Shown: piece by piece, positions 36,386-45,656 of the stretch | How the letters are laid out: every line of letters begins with the position of its first letter | Position numbering within the stretch: the first letter of the stretch is position 1 | Assembly: GCA_024693715.1 (NCBI GenBank) | Contig: JAILKS010000074.1 | Coordinates: 24,765 to 88,764 of the forward strand | DNA: 64,000 nt | Direction: 5' to 3' | Source of the DNA: Treponema sp. | GTDB lineage: Bacteria > Spirochaetota > Spirochaetia > Treponematales > Treponemataceae | Notes under the pieces: generated by a model | Told to the model about the DNA's origin: nothing | The model's database searches: none | Seen by the model: the letters and a program-made list of their open reading frames with translations, nothing else | Position numbers and translations under genes: made by a program

Positions 36386-37465
36386 ATGACTAAAGAAGTT
36401 TTTCTTGGTGGACGTGGTAAAACTAAAAGGATTTCTATTGGTGGAGGCGCACCTGTTTCTTTACAGACAATGTGGAAACAGCCAATTGACAATCTTGATG
36501 ATAAAAAACTTAATGAGATTGTAAATACTATTGATGGATTGTCTGAGTTAGGCTGCGACATCATAAGATTTGCCGTACCTGATGTTCAAAGTGCTGAAAG
36601 TTTATGTAAAATTGCAGCAAATACCTCCATGCCACTTGTAGCAGATATTCATTTTGATTATAAACTGGCACTTGAGTGTCTTAAAGGAAATGTTGCAGCT
36701 ATAAGGATTAATCCTGGAAATATCGGTTCAGAAGAAAATATAAAGACTGTTATTGAAGCATGTCGTGATAATGGTGCTGCAATCAGAATTGGAATTAATT
36801 CCGGAAGCTTACCGAAAGATTTACAGGAGCAGATTTCAAAAGGAGAAATAAGCCGGGCAGAAGGATTATGTGAAACAGCTGTCAGGGAAGCAGAAATCTT
36901 TGATAAATATAATTTTAATCAGTATGTTGTAAGCATGAAGTCTTCTGATGTTAACGAAACTATACAATGTAACAGATTTTATTCACAAAAATATAATAAT
37001 CCCCTTCATCTTGGAGTTACAGAAGCAGGTCCGTTAATCGGAGGTATAGTAAAATCTTCCATCGCTTTTTCAACTTTATTAAATGAAAATATCGGTGATA
37101 CTATCAGAGTCAGTCTTTCATCCTCTGTAGAAAATGAAGTAATTGCCGGCCTTAATATTTTACGTGAATGCGGAAAAAGAAAGGGTGGTGTAAGAATAAT
37201 CAGTTGTCCTCGTTGCGGCAGGCTTGGATTTGATGTGCATGGCTTTATGCAGCGATGGGAAAATCGTCTTTTGTGCATGGATAAAGATATTACTGTGGCA
37301 GTTATGGGATGTGTTGTTAATGGTCCAGGGGAAGGTAAGCATGCAGATCTTGGAATTGCCGGAACTGATAAAAAAGCAATTATTTTTAAAAAAGGAAAAA
37401 TAATTCAAACAATTGATGCAAAAGATGCCGATAAAGTATTTGAGAAGGAACTTAAATCTTTATGA
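36386..37465 (+). CDS. ispG: 4-hydroxy-3-methylbut-2-enyl diphosphate synthase
   Basis: 359 aa. It catalyses the reductive ring opening of MEcPP to HMBPP in the non-mevalonate pathway and binds a 4Fe-4S cluster. Motifs: GGGAPVSLQTMWKQPIDN, ADIHFDYKLALECLKGNVAAIRINPGNIG, and cluster cysteines in ISCPRCGRLGFD and VAVMGCVVNGPGEGKHADLGIAGT. The in-frame ATG at 36377 overlaps the -10 box TATAAT, so the ATG at 36386 (MTKEVFLGGRG) is the more likely start. dxr of the same pathway is at the other end of the window. It overlaps the next gene by 4 bp. Confidence 0.95.
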   Translation: MTKEVFLGGRGKTKRISIGGGAPVSLQTMWKQPIDNLDDKKLNEIVNTIDGLSELGCDIIRFAVPDVQSAESLCKIAANTSMPLVADIHFDYKLALECLKGNVAAIRINPGNIGSEENIKTVIEACRDNGAAIRIGINSGSLPKDLQEQISKGEISRAEGLCETAVREAEIFDKYNFNQYVVSMKSSDVNETIQCNRFYSQKYNNPLHLGVTEAGPLIGGIVKSSIAFSTLLNENIGDTIRVSLSSSVENEVIAGLNILRECGKRKGGVRIISCPRCGRLGFDVHGFMQRWENRLLCMDKDITVAVMGCVVNGPGEGKHADLGIAGTDKKAIIFKKGKIIQTIDAKDADKVFEKELKSL

Positions 37466-38559
37466 AAAAATTATTATCATCTTTAATTTTTCTTTCTATT
37501 TTTTCACTTTGTTTTGCACAGAATAAGTTGAATGATAAAAGTAATCTTGCCTATAGATCTGCAAAAGCCTATTACGATACTCAGGAGTACGGAAAATGTC
37601 TTGAATATGCTGAAAATGCAATGACTTACCGAAAACAGCAGGTCGAAAGTGAGATTCAGATTCTTACACGTTCCTTGAGTACAAGACAATTGAAGTCTGC
37701 CGGTGATAATATTAATAAAGTTATTGATACTCTTAAAGAACGCGATGAACAGAATTGCGTTGATATCATCAATTCATATATAAAAAAATATGGTATAAAT
37801 AAATTTAATAATTCTATAGAAAAACTCTTGAAATTTATAAAGGAGCAGGAAAGCTTTCCTGAAGCACAGATTTTAATCGGTGATGTCTATAAAATCGAAG
37901 GTGAATACGATCTTGCCGAACAATATTATTTTGATGCATTAAAAAATTCTGAAGTAATGGATATTCCTGATCAGAAATATTCTGTTTTATATACACTTGC
38001 AGATATCAGCAGTTTGAAAAATGATAAGGAACAGATGGAAAAGCGTCTTTTGAATATTACGGCAATTGCAGATCCCGGCAGAAATAAACTTATCATGAAA
38101 AATATGATCCAGACTATAGGAAGAAATACAACGGAATATATGAATAAATTTTTCGTTATGTATCGTTCTTATGATTATTATAGTCTTGAAGCTTATTGCA
38201 GGCTTGCAGATTATTATTTAAGCATTGAGCAGTATGAAAAGGCTCTGGGGTATTGTGCGCTCGCAGTCATCACCGGTTATTCAAAGGCTTACAGCATAAT
38301 TGAAAAAAGAAATCTTGCATTTGAATATAAAGATATTCAGAAGTTTTTAGAAGAAGTTCAGAATTATGATGATATAGTTTTCTGGGGAAGTGAAAATAAA
38401 GTCTGGGAAAGCTTTAATCTTCTTAGTGAAATAAGCTTTAAGATTGGATATGATGTTTTTGCCCGAAACTTACTTGTTATTCTTTCTAAGGCATCTCCTG
38501 AAAAATACTGGCAGCAAAGCGCTGTTCTTAAACTGGATTCCCTGGACGGTATAAAATAA
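37462..38559 (+). CDS. exported TPR-repeat protein
   Basis: 365 aa with a signal peptide (MKKLLSSLIFLSIFSLCFA). Repeated helical pairs such as AYRSAKAYYDTQEYGKCLEYAENAMTY, GEYDLAEQYYFDALKNSE and AYCRLADYYLSIEQYEKALGYCALAVI mark TPR units, a scaffold for protein interaction, here probably periplasmic. The function is unknown. It is coupled to ispG by a 4-bp overlap and an AAGGAAC site inside ispG, but no functional link is evident. It converges on the next gene with a 2-bp gap. Confidence 0.75.
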   Translation: MKKLLSSLIFLSIFSLCFAQNKLNDKSNLAYRSAKAYYDTQEYGKCLEYAENAMTYRKQQVESEIQILTRSLSTRQLKSAGDNINKVIDTLKERDEQNCVDIINSYIKKYGINKFNNSIEKLLKFIKEQESFPEAQILIGDVYKIEGEYDLAEQYYFDALKNSEVMDIPDQKYSVLYTLADISSLKNDKEQMEKRLLNITAIADPGRNKLIMKNMIQTIGRNTTEYMNKFFVMYRSYDYYSLEAYCRLADYYLSIEQYEKALGYCALAVITGYSKAYSIIEKRNLAFEYKDIQKFLEEVQNYDDIVFWGSENKVWESFNLLSEISFKIGYDVFARNLLVILSKASPEKYWQQSAVLKLDSLDGIK

Positions 38560-38561
38560 AA

Positions 38562-40175
38562 TCAGTAGTGAAGCCCAACACCAAATGTAATCTCATATTT
38601 TGAAACTTTTGTGTCCCGCCATTCCTCGTTTAAAGAATCAAAGAATTTTCTGCCTACATCATATCCGAAGCTTAATCTTACGGTAATGCCTTTCCATTTT
38701 AACGGATAAACAAGGCATTCAAGACCAGCAGAATAAAAACCGTCCTGAAGACTGAACCATCTTTCCGTTACCTTGTTATATGTCAACGCTACGTCTATGA
38801 ACGGTGAAAACTGAAGGCTGAAGTCGAAAATCTTCAGTTTACTTGTCGTGAAAATATTAAATGGAAAATCAACGTTAAGAATAATTGCGGCAGGAACCGT
38901 GCATGCTTTTCCGAAATTTGAATCTTTATAGTACTGATTATCTCTGATACCGCGTAATCTGCTTCCTATTGCTTTACCGTCATTTTTAAAGAATTCATTC
39001 TGATAATTGTTCAGATAAAAGAATGTATAAAAATCTGCACATAATCCCATTGCATTGAAATAGTTTCTTTCGCCAAATGGAAGATGCTTATATGCTTTGA
39101 TTTCAGATGAAATGAACGGATACCATAAATTACGCTGAAAATTATATTTGAATGTATTTTGTAAATCGGCATAAAAACCCGTTCTGAACTGGTCATGCCA
39201 GTTTATTCTTTTTCCGACTAAAGTATGTCCTAAGGTGATTGTAGGTCCTGAAAGGTCTGTATTTAATTCATTAATACCGTTTTTATCCCAGTTATATGAG
39301 AAATTTATGAAAGGAGTGTAGACAAGCGGACCAAAATCCTGTATTTCAACAATTGTTACAGGAACGGAAAACAGAAATTCTTCGGTAAAATACGTTGCAT
39401 CTGAATATGATTTATAATCAAGATCGTTTACCGAATACTGATAGAATCCGAATTTATAAGCCAATCTTTTCTGTAACGTAAATTCGAGCCCTGTCTTTGC
39501 TTTCCATTCAGGAATCTTATCGCCAAACGTATAATCAATCGAATAATCATTTATCCATGTCCCGTCAAATATGCCGGCTTCGAAAGGGTAATCATAAACA
39601 AAATTAAGTCCAAGCTTAACATCCGGCTTATCACTTTCTGACTGCTGCTCAAGAGAAAAATTCAAATCGCTTGACATTTCATTAAGAGTACCAAGAAAGT
39701 TTGTATCTTTTGCCTTTAATTTTATTTCTGTACCCGTGTTTGAGTTATACTTTGGATATGGCACTACCAGAAGATGGAAAGAATCTTTTAAATCAATTTT
39801 GATATTTACAAGATTTATGATGCATTTTCCGTCTTCATTTTCTACGATTTTTACATATTTACCGTTGAGTTCAATCATTCCGTCTTGAAGTTCATAAGGT
39901 TCTATTTCATAGGTAATATTGATTGTATCAAAAGCACGCAGACTTTCAAGCTTTAGTTTATAATCTGCAATATAAGCTTTTACATCCTCTTCAGAAGAAA
40001 ATAATTTGTCTTTATTAACAGGCAGCTTCTGGATAATTGCATATTCCTTTGTTTTTGACATGATTTTCCAGTCACTGCCATTTATATTGTAATCTACATG
40101 TCGAATTTTATAGACATTTGCAGATAAATTAAAGCCTGAAATAAATAAAAACAAAAATAAAACAAATCTTTTCAC
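38562..40175 (-). CDS. outer-membrane barrel protein, Omp85-like layout
   Basis: 537 aa from a GTG at 40175 with a GCGGAG site 6 bp before it; the longer frame (to 40244) would run into the preceding gene and has no signal peptide at its start, so I chose the GTG. Signal peptide VKRFVLFLFLFISGFNLSA; a domain of about 120 residues resembling a POTRA unit; then KLKAKDTNFLGTLNEMSSDLNF, reminiscent of the entry to Omp85-type barrels, and many alternating aromatic strands. The similarity to BamA/TamA is only structural impression, not a proven homology. It follows the sugar transferase on the same strand, 14 bp apart. Confidence 0.65.
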   Translation of the reverse strand: MKRFVLFLFLFISGFNLSANVYKIRHVDYNINGSDWKIMSKTKEYAIIQKLPVNKDKLFSSEEDVKAYIADYKLKLESLRAFDTINITYEIEPYELQDGMIELNGKYVKIVENEDGKCIINLVNIKIDLKDSFHLLVVPYPKYNSNTGTEIKLKAKDTNFLGTLNEMSSDLNFSLEQQSESDKPDVKLGLNFVYDYPFEAGIFDGTWINDYSIDYTFGDKIPEWKAKTGLEFTLQKRLAYKFGFYQYSVNDLDYKSYSDATYFTEEFLFSVPVTIVEIQDFGPLVYTPFINFSYNWDKNGINELNTDLSGPTITLGHTLVGKRINWHDQFRTGFYADLQNTFKYNFQRNLWYPFISSEIKAYKHLPFGERNYFNAMGLCADFYTFFYLNNYQNEFFKNDGKAIGSRLRGIRDNQYYKDSNFGKACTVPAAIILNVDFPFNIFTTSKLKIFDFSLQFSPFIDVALTYNKVTERWFSLQDGFYSAGLECLVYPLKWKGITVRLSFGYDVGRKFFDSLNEEWRDTKVSKYEITFGVGLHY

Positions 40176-40189
40176 ATTAAACTCCGCTT

Positions 40190-41653
40190 TTAATATGCGC
40201 CTTTGCCTGAAATTACAATCCAGACTGTTTTTATTAAAATCCATATATCAAGCCAGATGGACCAGTTTTGTATATAGTAAATGTCATATTGAATTCGTTC
40301 ATCATAACTTGAATCTGAACGTCCTGAAATCTGCCACATTCCCGAAAGTCCTGGTAAAACAGAAAGAACATAATCTTTGTGAATATTGTATAATTCTGTT
40401 TCTTCCTTAGTTACAGGACGTGGACCAATAAAACTCATCTGTCCTGAAAAAATATTTATTAATTGTGGAAGTTCATCTAAACTTGTCTTTCGTAGAAATT
40501 TACCGAATTTTGTGATTCTAGGATCATCCTGAAATTTATGCTCTTTTTTCCATTCTGCAGCACGCACCGGATCTGTTTTTAGAATCTGTTCAAGCATTGC
40601 TTCTGAATTAATATTCATTGAACGGAATTTCCAGCATTTAAATTCTTTACCGTTTTTTCCTATTCGTTTATGACCGTAAAATACAGGACCTTTTGATGTT
40701 AATTTAACCAGGAGTGAAAGAATCATAAAAACAGGAATTAAAACAGGAAGAAAAACTATTATAAGAGTTAAATCACATAAACGTTTAAGCATATGATTTG
40801 TCTTAAAGGTAAGATTATGTGTAGAAGCGAATCCGATAATTCCTGCAATATCTTTAATGTGCTGTGTACTTGTAAAAGATGTTTTTGAACTAGGGATGGA
40901 AATAGTATAACGGTAATTATTCATGATTTCATTTATATCACCTTTATACTGACAGAAAATTGCATTTTTAATTTTTATTGAATGTATTACTTCTTCTATA
41001 TCCGGTTTATTTTTCGGTACTACAGGAATGCCTTTATATTCACTTTCAACCTTTACTCCTGAATCAATGATTAAAGCAGGATTATAACCCAGATATTTAT
41101 TTCCGATTAATTTATCTACAACTTCGTTTGCACTTCCATTTGTACTGTAAATGACACATGGAACACCAAACCATTTATATTTGCAGGCAATTGTTTTTGC
41201 AATTTCGCGGCATGCAGGGAGCAGGAAGGTACAGAAAAACAATGCTATTGCAAAAGCGATGCAAATCTGAAGGTTTTGATTTCCTCGAAGAAAGAATTTT
41301 GAAAAACGAAAATTATTGTAGTTAGAAAGGATTACACTTAAAATTATTGCCGTAAAACCAAAAAATGTTCCGAAAAAATATTTTCTTACTTCCTCAGCAG
41401 GTGGAATCATAATTCCCGGATATAAGCCGAAGGTAGCAAATAAAGTCATGACACCCGGAATGAAAACGCAGTAGTTTATGAAGGATTTAAAATTTATGTT
41501 TTTTCTGGCAAAGATATTTACAAGGAAAAATCCAAGTGCAATGCAGAAAGTTATAATCAGAACATCAACAAGGAACAGAAAAAAACCTGTAAGAAAAGAA
41601 CTGGTGTGAGGATACTTCTTCTGTAGAAATTTTTTGTAGTCTTTTGTGTTCAT
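40190..41653 (-). CDS. polyprenyl-phosphate sugar-1-phosphate transferase (WbaP/EpsL type)
   Basis: 487 aa. Five N-terminal membrane helices and a CoA-binding-like middle domain (about 150-270) precede the catalytic Bac_transf domain (about 285-487): KRLCDLTLIIVFLPVLIPVFMILSLLVKLTSKGPVFYGHKRIGKNGKEFKCWKFRSMN, then SLDELPQLINIFSGQMSFIGPRPV and LPGLSGMWQISGRSDSSYDERIQYDIYYIQNWSIWLDIWILIKTV. It starts glycan synthesis on undecaprenyl phosphate; sugar (galactose, glucose or an amino sugar) unknown. Strong promoter lies upstream on the minus strand, making this the head of a glycan unit. Confidence 0.9.
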   Translation of the reverse strand: MNTKDYKKFLQKKYPHTSSFLTGFFLFLVDVLIITFCIALGFFLVNIFARKNINFKSFINYCVFIPGVMTLFATFGLYPGIMIPPAEEVRKYFFGTFFGFTAIILSVILSNYNNFRFSKFFLRGNQNLQICIAFAIALFFCTFLLPACREIAKTIACKYKWFGVPCVIYSTNGSANEVVDKLIGNKYLGYNPALIIDSGVKVESEYKGIPVVPKNKPDIEEVIHSIKIKNAIFCQYKGDINEIMNNYRYTISIPSSKTSFTSTQHIKDIAGIIGFASTHNLTFKTNHMLKRLCDLTLIIVFLPVLIPVFMILSLLVKLTSKGPVFYGHKRIGKNGKEFKCWKFRSMNINSEAMLEQILKTDPVRAAEWKKEHKFQDDPRITKFGKFLRKTSLDELPQLINIFSGQMSFIGPRPVTKEETELYNIHKDYVLSVLPGLSGMWQISGRSDSSYDERIQYDIYYIQNWSIWLDIWILIKTVWIVISGKGAY

Positions 41654-41677
41654 ACCGTAACTCTCAACATTTATTCT

Positions 41678-41706
41678 ATTATATTATAGTTTTATTATAT
41701 ATTCAA
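41678..41706 (-). promoter_or_regulatory. sigma-70 promoter of the sugar transferase
   Basis: Minus-strand TTGAAT (41706-41701), 17-bp spacer, perfect TATAAT (41683-41678), 25 bp ahead of the ATG at 41653. GAGAG near 41668 may be the ribosome binding site. Confidence 0.7.
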
Positions 41707-41728
41707 TATAGGATAATTAACGTCAGTA

Positions 41729-41757
41729 TGGAAATATTTTGCAAATTTTGCTATTAT
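41729..41757 (+). promoter_or_regulatory. promoter of the Wzi-like pair
   Basis: TGGAAA (41729-41734), 17-bp spacer, TATTAT (41752-41757). GGAG at 41776-41779 precedes the GTG at 41787. The gap to the divergent promoter is only about 20 bp, so the two could influence each other. Confidence 0.45.
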
Positions 41758-41786
41758 TTAGTAATCCTAAAAAATGGAGTTTTGAT

Positions 41787-43634
41787 GTGAAAATGATTAA
41801 AAAGAGTTTATTTGTATTACTTTTTGCATGTATTTTTAATTGTCTTTCTGCGCAAACTTATAGTTCACAGCAGATGCTTCCTCCAGGTCACTGGATTTAT
41901 GATAGTCTTTTTACCCTTGAAATGGAAAATGGAAATACAAGCTTTCTTGATAATGCACCACTTCCAGTTAGTGAGCTTATTCTTAATTTCCGTCAGATTG
42001 ATTATGAAAAGCTTTCTGAATCAGGAAAGGCACTTTATAAGAAAATTGAAGAATTCTTTGAAAAAAAGAATTTTACTTTAAATATTTTTAATCCTGTTAA
42101 AATTGGTTTTAATATTTTTACCGATCCGGTTTTAATGTATAAGTCAAATGATGAAATTCCATGGACTTTTGCAAATGATTATACCGGTCATAAAACAGAT
42201 TATTATTATTTTGAAGATGTTAATAATACTCCGGATGATTCTTCAGATGATGTTGCACGAAAAGAAACAATAGAAAGTGTATATGCTCCGGCTTCTTCGT
42301 TTGCATGGAATCCTCTTACAAGAAAAATCCTTACTTATCCTGTTTATATCGATTTTTGTGATTATGCAATAATTGAATCAGATTTTTGTCTTGGAAAAAA
42401 TCCTATCTGTATGAGTTATAACGACAACTGGACAAATGTTTTTTATACAAAAAATGATTTTGATTTTCTCTGGCCGACTTATGCTTATTTTAGTACCGGA
42501 TATCTTTTTGATAACGGACTTGGAATCAATCTTCATGTTGGAAGGGAAGGTCTTGAAATCGGAAAAACTCTTACCGGCAGCATAATTTATAACAGAACAT
42601 TCCAGACAGATGGTTTTGTTCAATTTAATATTTATTCACCGAAATTTAAATATTCAACTGATATTGTTGAAATCACAAATAAAAAGAATCTTTATCTTCA
42701 TAATCTTGAATTTATTCCATTCAAATGGGTTAAGATTTCAGTTACAGAAGGCACAATGATTAACGGTCCTTTTGAATTAAGATATCTTAATCCTCTTATG
42801 ATTATGCATTCCTTTGGTTCTTGGAATCAATATAATAATGAATGCGAAGAAAAGTATTATGATGAAGGACATTGCTGTGCTTATTTTGGAGTTAAGCTTG
42901 ATATTGTGCCTGTAAAAAATCTCAGAATTTACGGTCTTTATGCAATGACAGAAGTTCAGCCAAAGGCAGAATTGCATGGAGCGTACGGAAGAAGACTTCC
43001 TGATGGAATCGGTATTCAGGCCGGAATTGATTATAAGCTTCCTGCAGATTTTGGAGGATATTTTGATTTTGCAATAGAAGGCATTTATACAACACCATAT
43101 CTTTATGTAAAACAAAGCGGGGACTGGTCTTTATATTCTGAACGGCATAATATGCTTAAGAGCTTTAATACTCCGATTTGTTCCTGGATTGGTACTCCTT
43201 TTGGTCCTGATTGTGCGGGTGGTGAAGTTAAAGTTTCTTACAATAATCTGAATAAATGGTCTGTTGATTTATCATATCTGTTTTTAGCACACGGTGAACA
43301 TAATTTTGGAATGTTCTCACAGAAAACAAAGGTTGATTCTGATGGTGACGGTGTAGAAGATTTTGATATTTCTTCATATTATCCGACTGCGTTATATGAG
43401 CTTGGATTAATTAATCAGGATGAGGCTGAAAAAATGGCTCGTTCGTGGGCATTAACCGGTACAATTCAGTATACAAATCAGATTTCACTAAGCGCTAAAT
43501 ATCAGATTAATAAAAATTGCTCATTAGACGGAAACCTTACATATTCATTTATTTTTAATAATAAAAATATTACTGATAACTTTGCACAGGGAATTCAGGC
43601 AGATATTGCCTTTGAATATAGATTATTTGAATAG
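41787..43634 (+). CDS. Wzi-like capsule assembly outer-membrane protein, copy 1
   Basis: About 615 aa from a GTG with a GGAG site 7 bp ahead (an ATG follows two codons later). Signal peptide (KKSLFVLLFACIFNCLSAQ). The N-terminal region GHWIYDSLFTLEMENGNTSFLDNAPLPVSELILNFRQIDYEKLSESGKALYKKIEEFF and the large aromatic-rich beta-barrel resemble treponemal proteins often annotated as Wzi-type capsule assembly proteins; confidence in the name is moderate. The C-terminus ends FEYRLFE, a typical barrel end. It is followed 18 bp later by a second protein of the same type. Confidence 0.6.
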   Translation: MKMIKKSLFVLLFACIFNCLSAQTYSSQQMLPPGHWIYDSLFTLEMENGNTSFLDNAPLPVSELILNFRQIDYEKLSESGKALYKKIEEFFEKKNFTLNIFNPVKIGFNIFTDPVLMYKSNDEIPWTFANDYTGHKTDYYYFEDVNNTPDDSSDDVARKETIESVYAPASSFAWNPLTRKILTYPVYIDFCDYAIIESDFCLGKNPICMSYNDNWTNVFYTKNDFDFLWPTYAYFSTGYLFDNGLGINLHVGREGLEIGKTLTGSIIYNRTFQTDGFVQFNIYSPKFKYSTDIVEITNKKNLYLHNLEFIPFKWVKISVTEGTMINGPFELRYLNPLMIMHSFGSWNQYNNECEEKYYDEGHCCAYFGVKLDIVPVKNLRIYGLYAMTEVQPKAELHGAYGRRLPDGIGIQAGIDYKLPADFGGYFDFAIEGIYTTPYLYVKQSGDWSLYSERHNMLKSFNTPICSWIGTPFGPDCAGGEVKVSYNNLNKWSVDLSYLFLAHGEHNFGMFSQKTKVDSDGDGVEDFDISSYYPTALYELGLINQDEAEKMARSWALTGTIQYTNQISLSAKYQINKNCSLDGNLTYSFIFNNKNITDNFAQGIQADIAFEYRLFE

Positions 43635-43652
43635 TAAATAATGGAGATTAAT

Positions 43653-45656
43653 ATGAATCTTAAAAGAATATTAGCAGTTGTTTTAATTTTTTCATTCTGC
43701 GGCTTTATTTTTGCGCAGACAGAAGAAGCACCTTCTTTAATTTCAAATGAGCATGTGGCTGATAAAAGTCAGGCAAATGTTAGTGTTGATGTTGATGATG
43801 AAATTTATGACATATTGTTGAATGCACAGACTAAAGGTTATTGTAAACCCTTGTCTAATTACAAACCATATACAGAATCATATATTCTTCAGGTTTTAGA
43901 AGAAATTGAAGATTCTTTATCTAAGTTGAATTCTGATAAATATTGGGTTAGAACTGAAAAAGAAATAATACAACAGCAGAAAAAAAGATTCATTCATGTC
44001 GTAAAAGGTCTTGATATCAATAATCTTGAGTACAGCGCTACAAGTCCTGTTAAAGGATTTCCTGCTACAATGTTCTTTCAAAGTGAAGTTGATTTTTTTG
44101 GAAGCGGTGGAATTTATGACAGAACAGAAAACGATGCCTTCGGATTTGATTTATATTATTATTTGAATATTTTTGGAAAGATAAGTTCATTCTTGAATTA
44201 CAGAACAAAAGCGTATCTTGGCTTCAGCGATATGCCTATAACTCAGGTTGGTGATGATTATGTAATCGGTTACTGGTGGCGAGATACAGACTTTGAACCT
44301 GTTACAGGAACAAATCCAAATGGTGGTGAATATCCTCCTGCACGAACAATTAATACATTTAAAAATTATACAGTTCTTCCATATTTATATAAAAAACCAT
44401 GGTGTGGAAGTGTTTATTATCTTTCTAATATGACTGCAAGCGGGCTGGAGGGATGGCCGGTTGAACTAAGTCTTGCCTTTGGTATGGAAGGTGAAATCAC
44501 TGCTTCGTTTTTTAATGATAATCTTCTTATAAGATTCGGAAGATACAGTCATGACCTTGCATCAATGGATAAAAACAGCAGTCTTGTATTAAACAGCATG
44601 GCATTCCCATTTTTAGGTTTTGATATGCATATTAAGCTTACAGATTTCTTCAGCTTTGATACTGTTACAGGCTGGATGGAATTTCCAAATCAGGCATACA
44701 TAAATAGAAATGCTTTTTATGATCCTTCTACTTCAAATAATACTGATTCACATGACCGTGGAGATGAATGGTATTTCCAGAATCTTTATACAGTAAAATC
44801 AATGAATTTTGATTTTAAATATTTTCATTTTGATTTAGGAAGCTCATGTATTTATCCGAAGCGTTTTGAATTAGGTTATATGTTCCCGTTAATTGATTGT
44901 GTAATTTATCAGAACAGTCTTGGAGATTTTGATAATCTTGGACTTTTTACAAATTTAAAGGGAATATTACCGGGAGTAGGATATATCTGGCTTTCAGGAT
45001 TCCTTGATGAAATGAATAAGCCTAACGCAAAGTTCTGGGAAAGAACAAGATGTATGCTTGCATATCAGGGAGGAATAAGAACTGTAATTCCTTCGTTACC
45101 TTTTGGTAATCTTTCGTTCAGATATACAAAGGTTGAACCATATTGTTATACACATACTTTACTTGCATATCATCCGTATACAGATAATTATGCCGCTGAA
45201 TCTTATACTAATAACGGTGCATGTCTTGGATATTATATGCCGCCTAATTCAGATGAATTTCTTCTTGATTTTAATTTCAAACCTTCCAAAGAAAGCAGTT
45301 TAGGTCTTTCGTATCAGCTTGCACGTCATGGTACTGACTGGGGCTCTGGTTCTGTTATAGGAAGTAATTTGTATTCTGAACTGACATATGGTGGCCGCGA
45401 TAAATTAAGAAAATACTTTTTATATGATGGAACTTATGAATGGACTTCAACCGTTAATTTGTACGGAGAATATTCTTTTACACAGTTACCTTTCCCGTTA
45501 AAAATAAATGCTTCAATTGCATATATTTATGACTGGTTTACCGGTGTTGAAAAGAACGGTCAGAAAAATGATTCCTTCAAGTTTATAAGTACTGATGAAT
45601 ATAAACCTTATGGTGGAGTTATTCTTTCCTTAGGATTGAAGTTATTCGAGAAATAG
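43653..45656 (+). CDS. Wzi-like capsule assembly outer-membrane protein, copy 2
   Basis: 667 aa, signal peptide MNLKRILAVVLIFSFCGFIFAQ. Same organisation as the previous gene: a helical N-terminal region (about 30-110), then a barrel with FLNYRTKAYLGFSDM, ITASFFNDNLLIRFGRYSHDLASM and a C-terminal ILSLGLKLFEK. The ATG at 43653 has GGAG 7 bp before it; the in-frame ATG at 43641 would include that site. Sequence identity with copy 1 is limited, so an old duplication or two members of one family. Its 3' end overlaps the convergent glycosyltransferase gene by 38 bp. Confidence 0.6.
   Translation: MNLKRILAVVLIFSFCGFIFAQTEEAPSLISNEHVADKSQANVSVDVDDEIYDILLNAQTKGYCKPLSNYKPYTESYILQVLEEIEDSLSKLNSDKYWVRTEKEIIQQQKKRFIHVVKGLDINNLEYSATSPVKGFPATMFFQSEVDFFGSGGIYDRTENDAFGFDLYYYLNIFGKISSFLNYRTKAYLGFSDMPITQVGDDYVIGYWWRDTDFEPVTGTNPNGGEYPPARTINTFKNYTVLPYLYKKPWCGSVYYLSNMTASGLEGWPVELSLAFGMEGEITASFFNDNLLIRFGRYSHDLASMDKNSSLVLNSMAFPFLGFDMHIKLTDFFSFDTVTGWMEFPNQAYINRNAFYDPSTSNNTDSHDRGDEWYFQNLYTVKSMNFDFKYFHFDLGSSCIYPKRFELGYMFPLIDCVIYQNSLGDFDNLGLFTNLKGILPGVGYIWLSGFLDEMNKPNAKFWERTRCMLAYQGGIRTVIPSLPFGNLSFRYTKVEPYCYTHTLLAYHPYTDNYAAESYTNNGACLGYYMPPNSDEFLLDFNFKPSKESSLGLSYQLARHGTDWGSGSVIGSNLYSELTYGGRDKLRKYFLYDGTYEWTSTVNLYGEYSFTQLPFPLKINASIAYIYDWFTGVEKNGQKNDSFKFISTDEYKPYGGVILSLGLKLFEK

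Noticed and set aside
42777..43115. A 112-codon minus-strand frame within the first Wzi-like gene.
   Set aside because: Low-complexity Ile/Lys/Phe-rich product expected from AT-rich antisense; no start signal.
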